Origin: CAWELS01 sp964468205
Lineage (GTDB): Bacteria; Acidobacteriota; Terriglobia; Bryobacterales; Bryobacteraceae
NCBI GenBank assembly: GCA_964468205.1
Contig: CAYXVG010000018.1
Span: 1 to 64,000, forward strand
Length of the DNA stretch: 64,000 nucleotides
Reading direction: 5' to 3'
Shown: positions 27,512 through 36,544 of the stretch, one piece after another
How the letters are laid out: each line of letters begins with the position of its first letter
Numbering within the stretch: position 1 is the first letter of the stretch
Made by a program: the position numbers and the translations under genes
The notes under the pieces: generated by a model
What the model saw: the letters and a program-made list of their open reading frames with translations, nothing else
The model's database searches: none
What the model was told of the DNA's origin: nothing

Positions 27512-28198
27512 ATGAAGAAACTGTTACTGCCAATGGCTGTTCTTGCATTGTTGCTGTCGGGCTGCGGCGCAGAGGAAGCCGAGGTGGCCGTGGTGGAAGA
27601 CATCGCGCAGGCGGCGCCCGGCAATGTGGATGTGCTGCTCGATAATGACCATCTCACTGTCATGAAGTTCACGGTTCCCCCGCAGGAGGAACTGCCCATG
27701 CACCAAGGGCGGGCGCGCATCGTCTACTCGCTCAACGACTACCGCCTCCAGTATCTTGTTCCGGACTATCCGGCGGAATTGCGGATGCACCGGCAGGGAG
27801 AAGGGCACTGGCACAACAGCGGCGTCCACGGCGTGAAGAATGTGGGCGCCACGACGGCTGAATATCTGGTGGTGACCGCCAAGGGGCCGAACCCAACTCC
27901 GGGAGTCTCATCGAACCTTGTCGAATTGGTCCCGGACAAGGCGCGGGTGGCTTTCGCGCATCAAAACGCGCAGGTAATCGAAGTGTCTTTGGAGCCGGGC
28001 GACAAGCTGCCGCCTCATGAAGCGGCCGCGCGGGCCGTCTACTCGTCAACGGACGCCAAGCTGCGATTCATTGCCGGCGAGGAAGAAACGGAATCCGAGT
28101 GGAAAGCCGGATCCGTGCACTACCACGAAGGTGGCGAGCACGCCGTGGAGAACGTCTCCGAGCAACCGGTTAAGTACGTGGTTTTCGAAATGATGTAG
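27512..28198 (+). CDS. Lipoprotein with two cupin-like domains
   Basis: A 228-aa lipoprotein with lipobox LSGC (lipidated C18) and a strong AAAGGAGGGAG ribosome site. Residues about 35-130 and 138-228 are two similar cupin-like barrels: both have a charged turn before a His (ELPMHQGRARIVYS and KLPPHEAAARAVYS) and a later HNSGVHGVKNVG/HEGGEHAVENVS. His residues at equivalent places could bind a metal. No function is assigned. It sits between the TRAP operon and uxuA, so it might bind or process a sugar acid at the membrane. Confidence 0.78.
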   Translation: MKKLLLPMAVLALLLSGCGAEEAEVAVVEDIAQAAPGNVDVLLDNDHLTVMKFTVPPQEELPMHQGRARIVYSLNDYRLQYLVPDYPAELRMHRQGEGHWHNSGVHGVKNVGATTAEYLVVTAKGPNPTPGVSSNLVELVPDKARVAFAHQNAQVIEVSLEPGDKLPPHEAAARAVYSSTDAKLRFIAGEEETESEWKAGSVHYHEGGEHAVENVSEQPVKYVVFEMM

Positions 28199-28256
28199 GC
28201 GCCGCGGGCGGTCATTGCCGGTTTGCCGCCGGGCGCGATTGTGAGAGCCTGGAGGG

Positions 28257-29330
28257 GTGAAACTTGGCCTCGGGCTTTACCGCCACCAACTCACAAGCGA
28301 CAATTTCGCCTTCGCCCGGCAATGTGGCGCGACACACCTGATCGTACACCTCGTCGACTACTTCAACCAGGGTCGCGATAATCCCGAAGGCAATCAACCC
28401 ACCGGCGGATCGTCCGGCTGGGGCTTGGCGGGCGATCCGGACGCTCTCTGGACCGCCAGCGAGTTGCGCGCCATCCAGCGCGAGATCAACGCCGCCGGTC
28501 TCGAGTGGGAGGCGATTGAGAATCTCGACCCGGCGCACTGGCACGATGTTCTACTCGACGGCCCGCTGCGCGAGAAGCACCTGGAGAACGTGAAGACCAT
28601 CGTGCGGCGGATGGGCGAAGTGGGCATCCGGACGCTCGGCTACAACTTCAGCATCGCCGGCGTGGGCAGCCGGATTACGGGGCCATTCGCGCGCGGCGGA
28701 GCGCTTTCGGTGGGCATGGACGGGGTAGATGAATCGCCTGTCCCGCGGGGCATGGTCTGGAACATGGTCTATGATCCCGAGGCCGGGGAGGGGTATCTCC
28801 GAGAGATCACTCATGACGAGCTCTGGCACCGTCTGGAAGGGTTCCTGGAGGCGCTGCTGCCGGTGGCCGAGGAGGCCGGCGTAAAGCTGGCCGCGCATCC
28901 GGACGATCCGCCCGCGCCGCGCGTGCGGCGGCAGCCCCGGCTTGTCTATCAGCATTCGATGTACCAGCGGTTGATCGATCTCAACCCGAGTCCAGCCAAC
29001 CAGCTCGAATTCTGCATCGGCACCCTTGGCGAAATGACCGGCGGCGACATTTACGAAACCGTGGACCGCTATAGCAGGCAGGGCCGTGTCGCCTACGTGC
29101 ATTTGCGGAACGTATCCGGAAAGGTCCCGCACTACCGCGAAACCTTCATCGACGACGGAGATATCGACATCGCGCGCGTGCTGGCGATCTTGCGGCGAAA
29201 CGGCTTCGATGGCGTCGTCATCCCGGATCACACTCCCCAGATGACCTGCGGCGCTCCCTGGCATGCCGGAATGGCTCATGCTCTCGGATTCATCAGCGGC
29301 GCCCTGCGGGGTTCGCAGCCCACGGTATAA
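28257..29330 (+). CDS. uxuA: Mannonate dehydratase, short form
   Basis: A 357-aa TIM-barrel enzyme that dehydrates D-mannonate to 2-keto-3-deoxygluconate. Family motifs are present: FCIGTLGEM, VHLRNVSGKVPHYRETFIDDGD and VVIPDHTPQM, with the Cys/His/Asp residues that bind the metal. The start is a GTG at 28257 with GGAGG only one base upstream, so the true start may differ by a few codons. Downstream of the TRAP genes it fits a uronate pathway, although kdgK and kdgA are not in the window. There is no signal peptide, so the enzyme is cytoplasmic. Confidence 0.88.
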   Translation: MKLGLGLYRHQLTSDNFAFARQCGATHLIVHLVDYFNQGRDNPEGNQPTGGSSGWGLAGDPDALWTASELRAIQREINAAGLEWEAIENLDPAHWHDVLLDGPLREKHLENVKTIVRRMGEVGIRTLGYNFSIAGVGSRITGPFARGGALSVGMDGVDESPVPRGMVWNMVYDPEAGEGYLREITHDELWHRLEGFLEALLPVAEEAGVKLAAHPDDPPAPRVRRQPRLVYQHSMYQRLIDLNPSPANQLEFCIGTLGEMTGGDIYETVDRYSRQGRVAYVHLRNVSGKVPHYRETFIDDGDIDIARVLAILRRNGFDGVVIPDHTPQMTCGAPWHAGMAHALGFISGALRGSQPTV

Positions 29331-29342
29331 GATACCCTTTAA

Positions 29343-30698
29343 ATGAACAGACGCGGGTTCTTTGCGCAGACGGCCGCCGCTGGGGCGTCGGCGCTCAATC
29401 TCAGGGCATTTCAGGGCAAAGCGGGTTTTCACCGGCTTGCCAAGGCCGGGGAAAAGTGGACCGTCCTCGACCCCCGAGGCAATCCAGTCTACCTTCGCGG
29501 CATGAACCACTACGGCGACGGAAGCTACATGCCGCTCAATTTGAATACTCGCTACGGGTCAAGGGAAGCCTGGCGGCGCTCCGTTCGCGACCGTCATCGC
29601 GAGTTGGGCTTCACGTACATGCCGCCTTCCATCGGCCCCTCGGAAACCACGGACAAGGTGGCCGCGCCCGAACGCACCGACACCGGCGACCGGCGCTGGC
29701 CGGTCGAGATCCGGCGTACTCCGGAATGGCCCGCGGCGGACTTCGCCTCGCTTGACTACCCTTTCACGGCTCTGCTCGAATACCCGCGCCAGTACATGGC
29801 CGGCAAGGGGTTGCCGGATGTTTTCTCGGAAGAGTTTAGGGACGCCGTCGACAAGAGGTGCCGCGAATTCGTCGAGCCGCTTAAGGACAATCCGAACCTG
29901 GTCGGATATCATTTCTGCCACAATCCCCCGTGGCACTACACCAACCCTTCCTTCCGCCAGTGGATCGTCGATACCGTTTGGGAGGGCCAGCCCGGCCGCA
30001 AGGAATGGGGCCGGCTCATGAAGCGCATTTACGGATCGGTGGAGCGCTGGCGGCGCACCTACGGCATCCCGATCGAGAGCTTTGACGATATCGATAAGAT
30101 CGGTTTTCCCCTGCGCGGTTACATCTCGAAGGCGACCGAGATCGAGGACCAGATCGCCTTCATGAAGCGGATCTGCGAGGAGTGGTACAAGGTCTATTCG
30201 GGGACCGTCCGCAAGTATGACGACAATCACCTTGTTCTCGGCGACCGCAACACGCTCCATCTATCCACCCTGCCGGAGTGGTCGGTGACTACGATGGGCC
30301 GCTACGTCGATGTAGTATCGATCAACGTGATGGGACCGGCCGACATTGTCTTCGAGCGGTTGGAGCAGGTCACCCGGCACTGGGACGGCCCGATTCTGAT
30401 GGCCGACACCGGAGCCTCCATCTACAATGGCGAATACGGCAAAGCCGGCTTTCCCTGCCGCGATATCGGGGAGTACGAAGACGTTTACCGGAGCTACATG
30501 GAGGCCGGAATCTCCCATCCGCAGCTTGTCGGCGCCGGCTGGTGCGGCTACTATGAAACGCCGTCCTCGCGCGGCGGAGTGGTCGACTCGCGGAACGATG
30601 AATTGCTCGCGGACCGGGCGGCCGTCCTCAAGAAATGGAACCGCTGGATGGATGAGCGCTATCCGGAAGCGATTGCGGGTTACGAGGCGCGCGGCTAG
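29343..30698 (+). CDS. Tat-exported agarase-like TIM-barrel glycoside hydrolase
   Basis: A 451-aa protein with a MNRRGFF Tat signal. The body resembles agarase-like GH-A clan proteins: LDPRGNPVYLRGMNHYG early, then a barrel with HFCHNPPWHY and SINVMG, and a late DTGAS segment. A clear catalytic Glu pair cannot be assigned by eye, so the activity is not certain. It starts 12 bases after uxuA and is probably in the same transcript. It likely cleaves a galactan or related polysaccharide outside the cytoplasm; a non-catalytic role is possible. Confidence 0.65.
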   Translation: MNRRGFFAQTAAAGASALNLRAFQGKAGFHRLAKAGEKWTVLDPRGNPVYLRGMNHYGDGSYMPLNLNTRYGSREAWRRSVRDRHRELGFTYMPPSIGPSETTDKVAAPERTDTGDRRWPVEIRRTPEWPAADFASLDYPFTALLEYPRQYMAGKGLPDVFSEEFRDAVDKRCREFVEPLKDNPNLVGYHFCHNPPWHYTNPSFRQWIVDTVWEGQPGRKEWGRLMKRIYGSVERWRRTYGIPIESFDDIDKIGFPLRGYISKATEIEDQIAFMKRICEEWYKVYSGTVRKYDDNHLVLGDRNTLHLSTLPEWSVTTMGRYVDVVSINVMGPADIVFERLEQVTRHWDGPILMADTGASIYNGEYGKAGFPCRDIGEYEDVYRSYMEAGISHPQLVGAGWCGYYETPSSRGGVVDSRNDELLADRAAVLKKWNRWMDERYPEAIAGYEARG

Positions 30699-30718
30699 CC
30701 GGCCGCAGAGGAGATTGA

Positions 30719-31669
30719 ATGATGACGAAATCCATGACGAGACGAACCTTCGCCCGGGCCGCCGCCCTGCCGGCGGGGCTGACGGCCCTGAGTGCAGCCG
30801 GCGCCGCGGCCGGCGGGAACGAGACATTTCACCTGGCGGGCAACGTGTATCCTTGGCAGACGTTCTACCGGCGCGAGGGACGGGACCACATGGCGGAGTT
30901 CGACCGTGTGCTGAGGGAGGCCAACGCAGCGGGGTTTGACGGCTTCGAGGGCATTGCGGGCGGTCCGGATGAGGCCGCGCGGTTGGCTGGAAGGCTGGAG
31001 AAGCAGGGCCTGGAGATGCGGTCGTTGTATGTCAACAGCACCCTCCACGAGCCGGATCAGGTGGACTCGAGCATCAAGAATATCGTGAGTATCGCCGGAA
31101 AGGCGCGCGCCGCGGGGACGCGGATTATCGTGACAAACCCCAACCCGATCCGCTGGGGCGGGCCGGAAAACAAGTCCGATTCGCAGCTTCGTATCCAGGC
31201 CCGGGCGCTGAACCGGCTGGGAGGTGAACTCAAAGCGACAGGGCTCAAGCTGGCCTACCACTTCCATGACATCGAACTGCGCATGGCGGCGCGGGAACTG
31301 CATCACATGATGGTGGGAACCGAGCCGGAACTGGTGTCAATGTGCCTGGACGCCCATTGGATCTACCGGGGCGCAGGCGACTCGGAAGTCGCCGTCTTCG
31401 ACATTGCCAGCCTCTACGCCGAACGGATTGTCGAACTCCACGTCCGCCAATCCCGGGACGGCGTCTGGACCGAGACGATTGGGGCGGGCGACATCGATTA
31501 CCCCAAGCTTGTCGCGCTGCTGGCGGAGAAAGGGGTGCGCCCGCTGGTGGTTCTCGAACAGGCCGTCGAGAAGGGGTCGCCGCAGACGATGACGGCGGAA
31601 GAGGCGCACCGGAAAAGCGTCGAATACGCGCGGCGCGTTTTCGCGCCGCTGGGCGCTTCGAATCTCTAA
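30719..31669 (+). CDS. Tat-exported sugar phosphate isomerase/epimerase-like protein
   Basis: A 316-aa TIM-barrel protein of the xylose isomerase-like superfamily, with a Tat signal (SMTRRTFARAA) and a GAGGAG site upstream. The barrel shows LKLAYHFHDIEL, CLDAHWIYRG and ELHVRQSRDGVW, which are the usual metal-binding segments. It starts 20 bases after the agarase-like gene and so belongs to the same run of genes. The substrate is unknown; a 3-keto sugar or hydroxypyruvate-like compound is possible. Confidence 0.8.
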   Translation: MMTKSMTRRTFARAAALPAGLTALSAAGAAAGGNETFHLAGNVYPWQTFYRREGRDHMAEFDRVLREANAAGFDGFEGIAGGPDEAARLAGRLEKQGLEMRSLYVNSTLHEPDQVDSSIKNIVSIAGKARAAGTRIIVTNPNPIRWGGPENKSDSQLRIQARALNRLGGELKATGLKLAYHFHDIELRMAARELHHMMVGTEPELVSMCLDAHWIYRGAGDSEVAVFDIASLYAERIVELHVRQSRDGVWTETIGAGDIDYPKLVALLAEKGVRPLVVLEQAVEKGSPQTMTAEEAHRKSVEYARRVFAPLGASNL

Positions 31670-31747
31670 TTTGTCTTGCCGCCGTTGATGTCCTAGACTT
31701 GTACTACTTGCCCGTGAGTGAAGCCGCGGGGCCGGGGGAGCTACTAC

Positions 31748-33133
31748 ATGTCTGGGATCCAACCTGTCAGTGACAACGGTAATCCTGTGAGCGTAGAGGC
31801 GCTCCAGGGATTTGCGAATACATTCTCCGGAGCCATTATCCGGCCAGGTGACGACGGCTACGACCGTGCCCGCAGGGTCTGGAACGGAAGCATCGACAAG
31901 CGTCCCGGAGTGATCGCCCACTGCTCGGGAGTGGCGGACGTTGTGGCGGCCGTCAATTTCGCGCGTGACGAAGGCCTGTTGGCCGCTGTTCGTGGAGGAG
32001 GTCACAACGTGGGAGGCCGGGCCGTCTGCGATGACGGCATCGTCATTGACTTGTCTTCCATGCAAGGCGTGTTCGTGGATCCGGCGAACCGTAGCGTCAG
32101 GGTGCAAGGGGGCGCGACACTGGGCGTGTTGGACCGGGAGACTCACGTTTTCGGTCTGGCCGTTCCCGCCGGCGTGGTGTCGGGAACTGGAATCGCCGGG
32201 CTGACTCTGGGCGGCGGCGTAGGCTGGCTAACGCGGAAGTACGGCATGACCATCGACAATCTGCTGGCCTGCCAAGTCGTGACCGCTGACGGTTCGGTCT
32301 TGACGGCGAGCCCAGGCTCCCATCACGACCTGTTTTGGGCCCTGCGCGGCGGCGGCGGGAACTTCGGCGTCGTGACGTCGTTCGAATTCAGGGCCTGGCC
32401 GGTTAGCACGGTGCTGGGCGGATTGCTCGTCCACCCGAGGGAACGGGCGGCCGAGCTCTTGCGCTTCTACCGCGACTTCGTCGAGTCCGCCCCGGAGGAG
32501 CTGACTGCGTATGCGGGGTTGCTGGTGACCCCGGACGGGACGCCCGTGGTGGCCATGATCCCCTGCTATTGCGGGGATGTGGAGGAGGGAGAGCGGCTCA
32601 TCCAACCGCTCCGGGACTTCGGCTCCGCCATCGTGGACACGGTCCAACCGATTCCGTTCCCGGCGATGCAGTCGCTGCTCGATGCTTCGTACCCGAAGGG
32701 CAACCACCATTATTGGAAGTCTGCTCTGCTACGGGAGTTTCCGGATGAGGCGATTGACTTGATCGTGGAGCACGCCGGCCGGATGACGTCGCCTATATCC
32801 TCGATCGTGATCGGCCTGGAGGGTGGCGCCGCCAGCCGTGTGGGTGCATCTGAGACGGCTTTCCGCTACCGCGAGGCGCCCTGGGACATTGGGATTTTTG
32901 CGCAGTGGACAGAGCCGTCCGGGAGCGCGGCCCATCTCGCCTGGGCCCGCGAACTTGCGGCGGGCCTCGCGCCATTCGCTTCCGGCGGCCATCTGATCAG
33001 TTTCCTCGACCGCGACGAGGACGAGGCGGTCCGTTCTTCGTTCGGCGCGAACTACGGCCGGCTGGCCGCAATCAAGAAGACATACGATCCGGCGAACTTC
33101 TTCCGCGTAAATCAGAACATTCGTCCGGCCTGA
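31748..33133 (+). CDS. FAD-linked oxidase of the berberine-bridge (BBE) family
   Basis: A 461-aa protein; the ATG at 31748 is favoured by GGGGGAG just upstream (an in-frame GTG lies at 31718). Residues about 50-220 are the FAD-binding PCMH domain, with covalent attachment likely at H86 (VRGGGHNVGG). The second attachment Cys of bicovalent enzymes is absent (GVVSGTGIAG), so the flavin is probably linked once. A substrate domain follows, and the C-terminal BBE segment reads KKTYDPANFFRVNQNI. Such enzymes oxidise sugars or other alcohols with O2. No signal peptide is visible. Confidence 0.88.
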   Translation: MSGIQPVSDNGNPVSVEALQGFANTFSGAIIRPGDDGYDRARRVWNGSIDKRPGVIAHCSGVADVVAAVNFARDEGLLAAVRGGGHNVGGRAVCDDGIVIDLSSMQGVFVDPANRSVRVQGGATLGVLDRETHVFGLAVPAGVVSGTGIAGLTLGGGVGWLTRKYGMTIDNLLACQVVTADGSVLTASPGSHHDLFWALRGGGGNFGVVTSFEFRAWPVSTVLGGLLVHPRERAAELLRFYRDFVESAPEELTAYAGLLVTPDGTPVVAMIPCYCGDVEEGERLIQPLRDFGSAIVDTVQPIPFPAMQSLLDASYPKGNHHYWKSALLREFPDEAIDLIVEHAGRMTSPISSIVIGLEGGAASRVGASETAFRYREAPWDIGIFAQWTEPSGSAAHLAWARELAAGLAPFASGGHLISFLDRDEDEAVRSSFGANYGRLAAIKKTYDPANFFRVNQNIRPA

Positions 33134-33159
33134 ACTCCCGCTGGATGCTTCGCTGAGTG

Positions 33160-34569
33160 CTACAGGCGCCCGGCAGGGCGGATGCCGCTCCCTTCGACTT
33201 GAAGGGCCGAGTCGCCGAGTTCGGCGCGAATGCCGTCGGCCAGCGCGGTTATCTTCTTCACGATGTCCGGGTGCTGCTCCTTGACGTCGGCCGTTTCGCC
33301 GGGGTCGTTCTTCAGGTTGAACAGCGACAGCCCAATCCGGTCCATCTCGTACTTTGCCGGTATGCCGCCGACCCCGCCCGGGCGGCCGGCCAACGTGCGG
33401 TACTCGTGCGGGAAGTGCAGCTTCCACTCACCCATGCGGACGGCCTGCAACTGGCTGCCGTAGTAGAAATAGTAGGCCTCCTGAGGGCTTTTCGCTCCGG
33501 GTTCGCCGGCGATGAGCGGCCAGATATCCTTGCCATCGATTTCGTGGTCCGGAAGCTCGGCGCCGATGAGCCGGGCGATGGTGGGCAGCAAGTCGATCGT
33601 CATCGCGGGCTCGTCGCATTTCGTCCCGGCCGGGATCTTGCCCGGCCACCACATAATGGTGGGCTCACGGCAGCCGCCCTCAAACATGGTGCCCTTGCCT
33701 TCACGCAGGATTCCAGTACGTCCGGCGTGGTCGCCATAGGAGAGCCAGGGGCCGTTGTCCGACGTGAAGACGACGAAGGTGTCCCGCTCGAGGTTGTGCT
33801 TGCGCAGGGTTTTGATGATCTCCCCGACGGACCAGTCGAGTTCCTGAACGACGTCGCCGTAGATGCCGGCGCCGGACTTGCCGGCGAATTTCGCCGAGAC
33901 ATAGAGCGGGACGTGCACCATGACATGCGGAACGTAGAGGAAGAATGGCCGGTCCTTGTTGCGCTCGATGAAACTGACCGCGTGTTCCGTGATGTTGGTA
34001 GTCAGGCGCGCCTGATCTTCGCCGTCGACGTTCGGATCGATGATGCGGTTGCCGGCGATCAGCGGCAGCGGCGGAAAGCCGCCGGGGCGTTCCGGATGGA
34101 ACGGCCACATGTCGTTCGAATACGGCAGGCCGTAGTACTCGTCAAAGCCGTGCTGCAGGGGGAGGAACGGCTCATGATGGCCGAGGTGCCACTTGCCATA
34201 AGCGGCGGTGGCGTAGTCCTTCTGCTTGCAGACCTCGCCGATCGTCATCTCGCGGGAGTGGATGCCGTGACGGGCGGTGTGGTTGAGAGCGCCGTTGATG
34301 CCGACGCGAACGTTGTAGCTGCCCGTGAGCAGTCCGGCGCGGGAGGCCGAGCAGACCGCCTGCGTGACATAGAAGTCGGTGAAGATGCGGCCTTCCTGGG
34401 CCATCCGGTCCAGGTGTGGGGTTTCGTAGACCGAGCCGAAAGGTCCGATGTCGGCGTAGCCCATGTCATCGATAAAGACGATGACGATGTTCGGCGGTCT
34501 GTCCGCGGCGGGCAGGGCGGGGACAAGAAGCGCCAGGAGAATCGCGCAGAATATAAGACGGTCAAACAT
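33160..34569 (-). CDS. Exported sulfatase (type I, Cys type)
   Basis: A 469-aa arylsulfatase A-like enzyme with a signal peptide (1-22). The active-site motif is CSASR at 73-77, in which the modifiable Cys and the Arg are present but the usual Pro is Ala. Metal ligands include the Asp pair IDDMG (34-35) and the SDNGP segment, with AYGKWHLGHH in between. It hydrolyses sulfate esters on a glycan or small molecule. It is convergent with the BBE oxidase gene (26-base gap). The formylglycine-generating enzyme is not in the window. Confidence 0.9.
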   Translation of the reverse strand: MFDRLIFCAILLALLVPALPAADRPPNIVIVFIDDMGYADIGPFGSVYETPHLDRMAQEGRIFTDFYVTQAVCSASRAGLLTGSYNVRVGINGALNHTARHGIHSREMTIGEVCKQKDYATAAYGKWHLGHHEPFLPLQHGFDEYYGLPYSNDMWPFHPERPGGFPPLPLIAGNRIIDPNVDGEDQARLTTNITEHAVSFIERNKDRPFFLYVPHVMVHVPLYVSAKFAGKSGAGIYGDVVQELDWSVGEIIKTLRKHNLERDTFVVFTSDNGPWLSYGDHAGRTGILREGKGTMFEGGCREPTIMWWPGKIPAGTKCDEPAMTIDLLPTIARLIGAELPDHEIDGKDIWPLIAGEPGAKSPQEAYYFYYGSQLQAVRMGEWKLHFPHEYRTLAGRPGGVGGIPAKYEMDRIGLSLFNLKNDPGETADVKEQHPDIVKKITALADGIRAELGDSALQVEGSGIRPAGRL

Positions 34570-34640
34570 ACCGTTCTATTCTTTCACCGTCTGAAGGCAG
34601 TGTCACCGGCGGGTCAGACGGCCAGACGGCCCGCTCCGCC

Positions 34641-35801
34641 TCAGGGCGCCGGTACGAACCGCACGCAGACGGGACTGCCGACGGTTATCTCCGACCCGGC
34701 AGGTGTCAAGCGCCCGCTCTCCTGGTCCACCTGAAAGACGACGACGTTGTTCGTGTCCTGATTGGCCGCGACCAGAAACCGGCCGTCCGGAGTGGGGGAG
34801 AAATTGCGGGGCCTCGTTCCGCCGGAGGGCGTCGTTTCGATGAATTGCAGTTTCCCGGTTTCTTGGCCGATGGCGAAGACGGCGATGCTGTCATGTCCGC
34901 GGTTGGAGCCGTAGAGGAAGCGTCCCGAAGGGTGAACACGCACTTCGGCGGTGTGGTTCGATCCGTCAAAGCCCGCGGGCAGCGTCGAGAGGGTTTCGAT
35001 CTCCGAGAGCGTACCCGCCTGGGCGTCCCAGGCGAACGCGGTCACGGTGGAGGCCATTTCATTGATGACGTAGGCGAACTTCCCGTTGGGGTGAAACGTG
35101 AAGTGGCGCGGTCCGCTACCGGGTTTCACCTCGGCGAAAGGCGGATCGTGCGGATCGAGAGTGGCATTGGCGGGGTCGACCCGGTAGACGAGCAATTTGT
35201 CCAACCCGAGATCAGCCGCGATCACGAAGCGGTTATCCGGCGAGAAGTTAACCGAGTGGGCGTGCGGTCCCTTCTGGCGTCTTGGGTCGACGCTCGAACC
35301 CTCGTGCTGGATAAAGCCGGCGGCCTCGCCGAGGCTGCCATCCGCGTTGACCGGCATAGCCGCCACGCTACCGGAGCCGTAGTTTGCCACCACCAGGCAG
35401 CGGCCGGTGGCATCCACGTTCAGGTGGCAGGGTCCTCCGCCCCGCGAGGATACGGTGTTGAGCAAGGTGAGCTTTCCATCGCCGCCGATGGCGAACGCGC
35501 TGACCGCTCCGCCGGGATCGCCGGACATCTCACTCGCCGAGTAGAGGAAGCGATTATTGGGATGGATTGCGAGGAAGGACGGATTCGGCGTTTCGGCCGC
35601 GAGTTCGGGCGGACTCAGTTTGCCAACCGCGCTCAGACGGCTCACGTAGACACCATCGCTTTCCGAGTCGCCACGCGTATAGGTTCCGAAGTAGGTGAGA
35701 TACTCCTCGCCGTCCGCATCCGCCGCTTGTTCCTCGGGACCGGCGCAGGCACAAAGAAGAACCGCGAGAACCAGCGAAAAGGTCAGATAAAGTTTGGTCA
35801 T
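34641..35801 (-). CDS. Lactonase-family beta-propeller lipoprotein
   Basis: A 386-aa lipoprotein (signal peptide ending in LCAC) of the lactonase/6-phosphogluconolactonase (YbhE) seven-bladed propeller family. Repeated blades contain VHPSGRFLYGSNRGHDSIAV-type sequence, and the GPHAHSVNFSPDNRF and GPRHFTFHPNGKFAY segments hold the usual His/Asn site residues. The exported lipidated form argues against a pentose phosphate role and for hydrolysis of an extracellular sugar lactone. It lies upstream of the sulfatase on the same strand (71-base gap). Confidence 0.85.
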   Translation of the reverse strand: MTKLYLTFSLVLAVLLCACAGPEEQAADADGEEYLTYFGTYTRGDSESDGVYVSRLSAVGKLSPPELAAETPNPSFLAIHPNNRFLYSASEMSGDPGGAVSAFAIGGDGKLTLLNTVSSRGGGPCHLNVDATGRCLVVANYGSGSVAAMPVNADGSLGEAAGFIQHEGSSVDPRRQKGPHAHSVNFSPDNRFVIAADLGLDKLLVYRVDPANATLDPHDPPFAEVKPGSGPRHFTFHPNGKFAYVINEMASTVTAFAWDAQAGTLSEIETLSTLPAGFDGSNHTAEVRVHPSGRFLYGSNRGHDSIAVFAIGQETGKLQFIETTPSGGTRPRNFSPTPDGRFLVAANQDTNNVVVFQVDQESGRLTPAGSEITVGSPVCVRFVPAP

Positions 35802-36245
35802 AGCCTCTCGATTCTATCCCAGCCGTCCCGCGGAGGGGACGTTCGCGGTGGCGTTGCCGGATGGTTTGGGCAGGCTGAATGCCCGTTTCTCTGGGCAGGC
35901 GTTCGTGGCGGCGCTGCGGCATGGTCCATGCCGCCCGCTGTGCCGCTGGTTAGGCGCTTTGCTGAAACGCCGCTCTGGCGGCGCCGGACGGCATAGCTAC
36001 AACGGAGGCTTTCCGCCCCACCCGGTGAAGCGGGCAGCGTAGCGGCGGATCGAATTTCCAGCGGCAGCCGCACTCGAAAACTACTTCGCGGCCGCAAGTT
36101 TTCTGAGAGGATTGCCGGTTATTCAACTGAACCATTTCGATCACCTGCATGGAAGCACCACTTGTTTTCATGCTTCGGCCGGCGTGCAGGATGATCAATG
36201 GACCGATGGTACCGTTACCGCTCCGGTCAAGGACTGAGTACCCGG
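35802..36245. other. Non-coding stretch with no supported gene
   Basis: A 444-base gap between the lactonase start and the remnant at 36246. The open frames here are low-complexity or antisense and show no family. The minus-strand stretch after the remnant may be decayed continuation of the same gene. Confidence 0.5.
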
Positions 36246-36503
36246 CTAGGGGATTCGCAACATCGCCCTCTTCCAGCGCGCCGAGCCGGCCATGGCGTCC
36301 GGCAACGTGCTGATCCATTTCACCGCGGCCTGGCGGTGTTCGAACTGGTAGCCCATGATCATGCCGATGATCTGGGCCGCCCAGCCGGCGTGTACGCGAC
36401 GGATGTATTCCTCCTGGGTCAGGCGTATGGCGCCGTCCGCGACCACAGCGCCGAGAATCGTATGGGCGGCGATGAGAACGAATCGCCGGAGGCTGGAGTG
36501 CAT
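36246..36503 (-). pseudogene. N-terminal remnant of an ADP-ribosylglycohydrolase family gene
   Basis: An 85-codon frame with a signal-like start followed by RLTQEEYIRRVHAGWAAQII and GMIMGYQFEHR, which resembles the opening of ADP-ribosylglycohydrolase (ARH/DraG-like) proteins that begin with LTxEEYxDRVxxxWxGxxIG. Only about 60 residues match; a full protein is 300-500 aa. The metal-binding segments are missing and the frame ends at 36246. It is most likely a truncated relic, not a functional small protein. Confidence 0.5.
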
Positions 36504-36544
36504 GACTCCATTCCAGCAGTTCCGGCGACTCGCCGCATAAGGCT

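Noticed and set aside
33157..34734. Long plus-strand open frame (525 codons) across the sulfatase
   Set aside because: It is antisense to a clear sulfatase with catalytic motifs and shows no domain; high GC content keeps the antisense frame open.
35950..36318. 122-codon minus-strand frame after the ADP-ribosylglycohydrolase remnant
   Set aside because: The translation has no family pattern and overlaps the remnant in another frame; likely decayed sequence.
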